Shown here in pieces: positions 6,226-8,390 of a stretch of 8,390 bases of DNA. Position numbers and translations under genes: made by a program. This DNA comes from 20CM-2-65-7 sp035943355 (GTDB lineage: Bacteria > Gemmatimonadota > Gemmatimonadetes > Gemmatimonadales > GWC2-71-9). Position 1 is the stretch's first letter, and every line of letters begins with the position of its first letter. Below the pieces are notes generated by a model, which did not search any database, was not told the origin of the DNA, and was given only the letters and a program-made list of their open reading frames with translations. The stretch lies in contig DASZCG010000354.1 of the NCBI GenBank assembly GCA_035943355.1, positions 1-8,390 on the forward strand, given 5' to 3'.

Positions 6226-7089
6226 GTGATCAACGCCCCTACTGACCTCGTGGGCCAGCAGCTTGGCCCGTATACCCTCGAGCGACTACTCGGCCAAGGG
6301 GGGTTCGCGTGGGCGTTCGTCGGACGGGAGGCCGATGGCACCCCCGTCGCTATCAAAGTCCTGAAGCCCCGCTACGCCGGCGACCCGCAGTTCGAGAGCC
6401 GCTTTCGCAACGAGAGCGAGACCGCCGCCAAGCTCGAGCACCCCAACATCATCCGCATCCGCTCGGTCGCCAAGACGGGCGCGCACGTCTACTTCGCCAT
6501 GGACCTGTGCGCCGACTCCCTCGGCGCCCGCATCGCCCGCGAAGGCCCGCTGCCCGAGCCCGACATCACGCGCATCGCGCGCGATATCGCGGCGGCGCTC
6601 GATTTCGCGCATCAGCAGGGCGTGATCCATCGCGACCTGAAGCCCGACAACGTCCTCATTCGCTCCGACGGCGGCGCCGTCCTGACCGACTTCGGCATCG
6701 CGCGCGCCGTCTCGGGCTACACCGCCTCGACGGGCGTGAACATGACGATCGGCACACCCCAATACCTCTCGCCCGAGCAGGCGCAGGGCCGGCCGCTCGA
6801 CCCCCGCGTCGATTTCTACGCGCTCGGCGTGACGCTCTACAAAGCCGCGGCGGGTGACGTGCCGTTCAACGCGACCGACTGGTACGAGCTGGCGCGCATG
6901 CACGTCGAGGACTCGCCGCCATCACTGCGCAAGAAGCGGCCCGAGTTGTCGACGCGGTTCGAGCGCGTGGTGATGAAGTGTCTCGCGAAGCATCCGGACG
7001 ACCGTTACGCGACCGCCGCCGAGCTGCTCGTGGATCTCAACGCGGCGGACGAGAAACGACGCTGGTGGGAGCTGTGGCCTAGGACCTGA
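6226..7089 (+). CDS. Soluble Hanks-type Ser/Thr protein kinase
   Basis: A 287-residue protein kinase that is essentially the catalytic domain alone. Motifs in order: glycine loop LLGQGGFAWAF (21-31); VAIK with Lys44 for ATP; the C-helix glutamate, probably Glu63 (RNESETAAKLEHPNI); catalytic loop HRDLKPDN (135-142, Asp137); metal-binding DFG (155-157); activation-segment end GTPQYLSPEQ (176-185); DFYALG (196-201); and a closing CLAKHPDDRYATAAEL. All key residues are present and the HRD arginine suggests activation-loop phosphorylation; the activation segment holds several Ser/Thr. Unlike PknB-type receptors it has no transmembrane helix or PASTA/TPR extension, ending in a basic, Trp-rich tail KRRWWELWPRT. 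The start is GTG 6226 or possibly GTG 6250 (GQQLGPYTLERLL); neither has a Shine-Dalgarno. It is divergent from rpsO and overlaps the tail of the next gene by 11 bases. Substrates are unknown. Confidence 0.93.
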   Translation: MINAPTDLVGQQLGPYTLERLLGQGGFAWAFVGREADGTPVAIKVLKPRYAGDPQFESRFRNESETAAKLEHPNIIRIRSVAKTGAHVYFAMDLCADSLGARIAREGPLPEPDITRIARDIAAALDFAHQQGVIHRDLKPDNVLIRSDGGAVLTDFGIARAVSGYTASTGVNMTIGTPQYLSPEQAQGRPLDPRVDFYALGVTLYKAAAGDVPFNATDWYELARMHVEDSPPSLRKKRPELSTRFERVVMKCLAKHPDDRYATAAELLVDLNAADEKRRWWELWPRT

Positions 7090-7444
7090 AGACCCGGCGG
7101 ATGGCGCGGAGGATCTTCGACAGTAAAGAAGGAGCGGGGAGCGGGGAGTGGGGAGCAGAAACCAAACCGGTCACCATCTGACGCAACTCAGCATCGTATC
7201 GCTTCGGGAACGGGCGTTCGGCAAGTCGGACCGCGAATCCCGGTTTCTCTCCGTGTCCAGCCAATTCGACCACGCCCGGATGCACCCGTTCGATCAATTC
7301 GATGATCGGCCGTAACTGCTCCCTACGCTCCGCCTCCCGCTCCCGGTAGTACGCCGCCGTCACGGCAGCCACGAGCTGCTCCGCCTTCACGCGGCCGGCA
7401 GCGTAGCCCGCGAGCGCGTCGTTAACGGAAGAAACGGAGGACAT
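7079..7444 (-). CDS. Hypothetical protein downstream of the site-2 protease gene
   Basis: A 121-residue protein I do not recognise, with no catalytic motif, signal peptide or clear membrane segment. Residues 1-60 look helical (NDALAGYAAGRVKAEQLVAAVTAAYYREREAERREQLRPIIELIERV), followed by a short HPGVVELAGHGEKPGFAVRL segment. The C-terminus is an amphipathic basic helix (LLSKILRAIRRVFRS), joined by a Ser/Pro-rich linker (SAPHSPLPAPS) that is the translation of a GAGCGGG heptamer repeat. ATG 7444 overlaps the end of the protease gene by 23 bases with no visible Shine-Dalgarno; GTG at codon 19 is an alternative start. Overlap with the protease suggests co-transcription. The stop lies inside the convergent kinase gene. 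Its coherent composition and tight placement argue it is real. Confidence 0.65.
   Translation of the reverse strand: MSSVSSVNDALAGYAAGRVKAEQLVAAVTAAYYREREAERREQLRPIIELIERVHPGVVELAGHGEKPGFAVRLAERPFPKRYDAELRQMVTGLVSAPHSPLPAPSLLSKILRAIRRVFRS
7132..7158 (+). repeat. GAGCGGG heptamer tandem repeat
   Basis: Near-perfect 7-bp units on the plus strand: gagcggg, gagcggg, gagtggg, then a partial gagcag. They lie 43 bases past the kinase stop and within the C-terminal coding part of the minus-strand hypothetical gene, where they give a Ser/Pro-rich linker. They resemble the short heptanucleotide tandem repeats scattered through some bacterial genomes, such as those of filamentous cyanobacteria. Confidence 0.7.
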
Positions 7445-8390
7445 CGTTCGAGATCGCGAGCACCATGATCGCGAGCACGACCAGCATGCCGACCTGCGTC
7501 AGCCGCAGTCTGAGCTGTGGCGACAGCGGTTTGCGGCGGATAGCCTCGGCGATCAGGAACATCGCGTGGCCGCCGTCGAGCACCGGAATCGGGAGCAAGT
7601 TGAGCACGGCGAGGCTGATCGACATCGCGGCGACGAACGCGAGGAAGGCATCGAGCCCCATCCGCGCCGCCTGCCCCGACATCTGCGCAATCAGGATCGG
7701 CCCGCCGACCTCGCGCACCGACGCCTTGCCCACGACGAGCTGCTTCACGAGCCCCGCGACGGTCACGATCTGCGCGCCAGTCATGCGAACGCCGTCGGCG
7801 AGCGCCGTCCCCAAACCGACGCGCTCGCGCAGAATTGGCGGATCCTGGTACGCGCCGATCAGTCCGTAGACGTGCGGCCGCACGGACGGCGTGTCGGCTT
7901 CCGTCGTCGTCTCCGGGATGACTGTGAACTGCAGCACCTCGCCGCGCCGCGAGAGCGTCAGCGCCAGCGGCTTCCCCGGGCTGTACCAGATCTTGCGCAA
8001 CAGGTCGTTCCACGACCGCACCGTATCGCCGCCCGCGCGCAGGATGACATCTCCCGGCTTCAACCCCGCTTTGGCGGCGGGGTGACCCGGGTTCACGATG
8101 CCGATCCGGGGCGGAATCAGCGGCACCAGTGCCCCGAGCACTCTGTCGCGGGCGTCTTCTCCTGCGGGGAGTGAAACCGCCAGGGGCTCGAGCCGGCCGG
8201 CAATCTCGATGCGTGCTTGAGCCGGCGCGCTCAGGAACCGGGAGACGAGATCGTTCCAGGTCCGAATCGTGTCGCCGTTGACCCGCACGATCTGGTCGCC
8301 GTGCCGCAGCGTCGCCAGGCTGTGCACGCCCTCGGGCAGCTGATCGACATAGACCGAATCCACGCGTGTGGTCCCGAGCCGTGGCTGTCC
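7422..8390 (-). CDS. rseP: RseP-like site-2 protease (M50), C-terminal part
   Basis: Membrane-embedded zinc protease of regulated intramembrane proteolysis; family members cleave anti-sigma factors or leftover signal peptides. Only the last 322 codons are present. The frame is open to the window edge (beginning GQPRLGTTRVD), so the N-terminal HExxH helix lies outside. Visible are two tandem PDZ domains, with matching elements HGDQIVRVNGDTIRTWNDL and PGDVILRAGGDTVRSWNDL, the second preceded by NPGHPAAKAGLKPGD. A conserved REVGGPILIAQMSG region follows. Next is the third-transmembrane segment, ending in LNLLPIPVLDGGH, which carries the Asp zinc ligand of the second active-site motif, and then a last hydrophobic segment VGMLVVLAIMVLAI near the C-terminus. 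The GTG codon at 8363 is internal and not the start. The stop overlaps the next gene by 23 bases. The family call is firm; the exact substrate is unknown. Confidence 0.93.
   Translation of the reverse strand, partial: GQPRLGTTRVDSVYVDQLPEGVHSLATLRHGDQIVRVNGDTIRTWNDLVSRFLSAPAQARIEIAGRLEPLAVSLPAGEDARDRVLGALVPLIPPRIGIVNPGHPAAKAGLKPGDVILRAGGDTVRSWNDLLRKIWYSPGKPLALTLSRRGEVLQFTVIPETTTEADTPSVRPHVYGLIGAYQDPPILRERVGLGTALADGVRMTGAQIVTVAGLVKQLVVGKASVREVGGPILIAQMSGQAARMGLDAFLAFVAAMSISLAVLNLLPIPVLDGGHAMFLIAEAIRRKPLSPQLRLRLTQVGMLVVLAIMVLAISNDVLRFFR

Noticed and set aside
8361..8363. GTG as the start of the site-2 protease
   Set aside because: The frame stays open to the window edge, and the protein lacks its N-terminal HExxH segment, so this is an internal valine codon.

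Overview
The window is a high-GC stretch of bacterial chromosome made up mostly of housekeeping genes. My guess at the source is Gemmatimonadota or a similar environmental phylum. The guess rests on GC-rich codon use, frequent GTG starts, a lone four-helix-bundle (S23/IVP-type) gene bounded by short GC-rich tandem repeats, and a stand-alone Ser/Thr kinase. It is an inference from style, not a proven placement.

Minus strand, 6164 down to 978, is one compact block: rpsO (ribosomal protein S15), an intrinsic terminator/attenuator, pnp (polynucleotide phosphorylase), an M16 zinc peptidase, ald (alanine dehydrogenase) and a small predicted lipoprotein. The last four genes are packed with a 1-nt gap, a 4-nt GTGA overlap and a 1-nt TGATG overlap, so translational coupling is likely. 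The order rpsO-pnp-M16 peptidase is widely conserved (compare B. subtilis pnpA...mlpA and M. tuberculosis gpsI-pepR, with ald close by there too, as I recall).

Beyond the lipoprotein (1-977) the region changes character. A small plus-strand gene for a four-helix-bundle protein of the 23S rRNA intervening-sequence family (578-946) is bracketed by two arrays of a 9-bp unit, consensus CRAGACGGG, in inverted orientation (499-534 and 951-977). The left array lies in the 5' end of an unrecognised minus-strand gene (94-567), and its translation makes up part of that gene's predicted N-terminus. This looks like a small inserted cassette and is the most interesting item in the window.

Divergent from rpsO is a plus-strand soluble Hanks-type Ser/Thr kinase (6226-7089). 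It meets, tail to tail, a minus-strand pair: the C-terminal part of an RseP-like site-2 protease (7422-8390, running off the window) and a small unknown protein (7079-7444). The C-terminal coding region of the latter contains a GAGCGGG heptamer tandem repeat. I see no tRNA, rRNA, CRISPR array, transposase or integrase.
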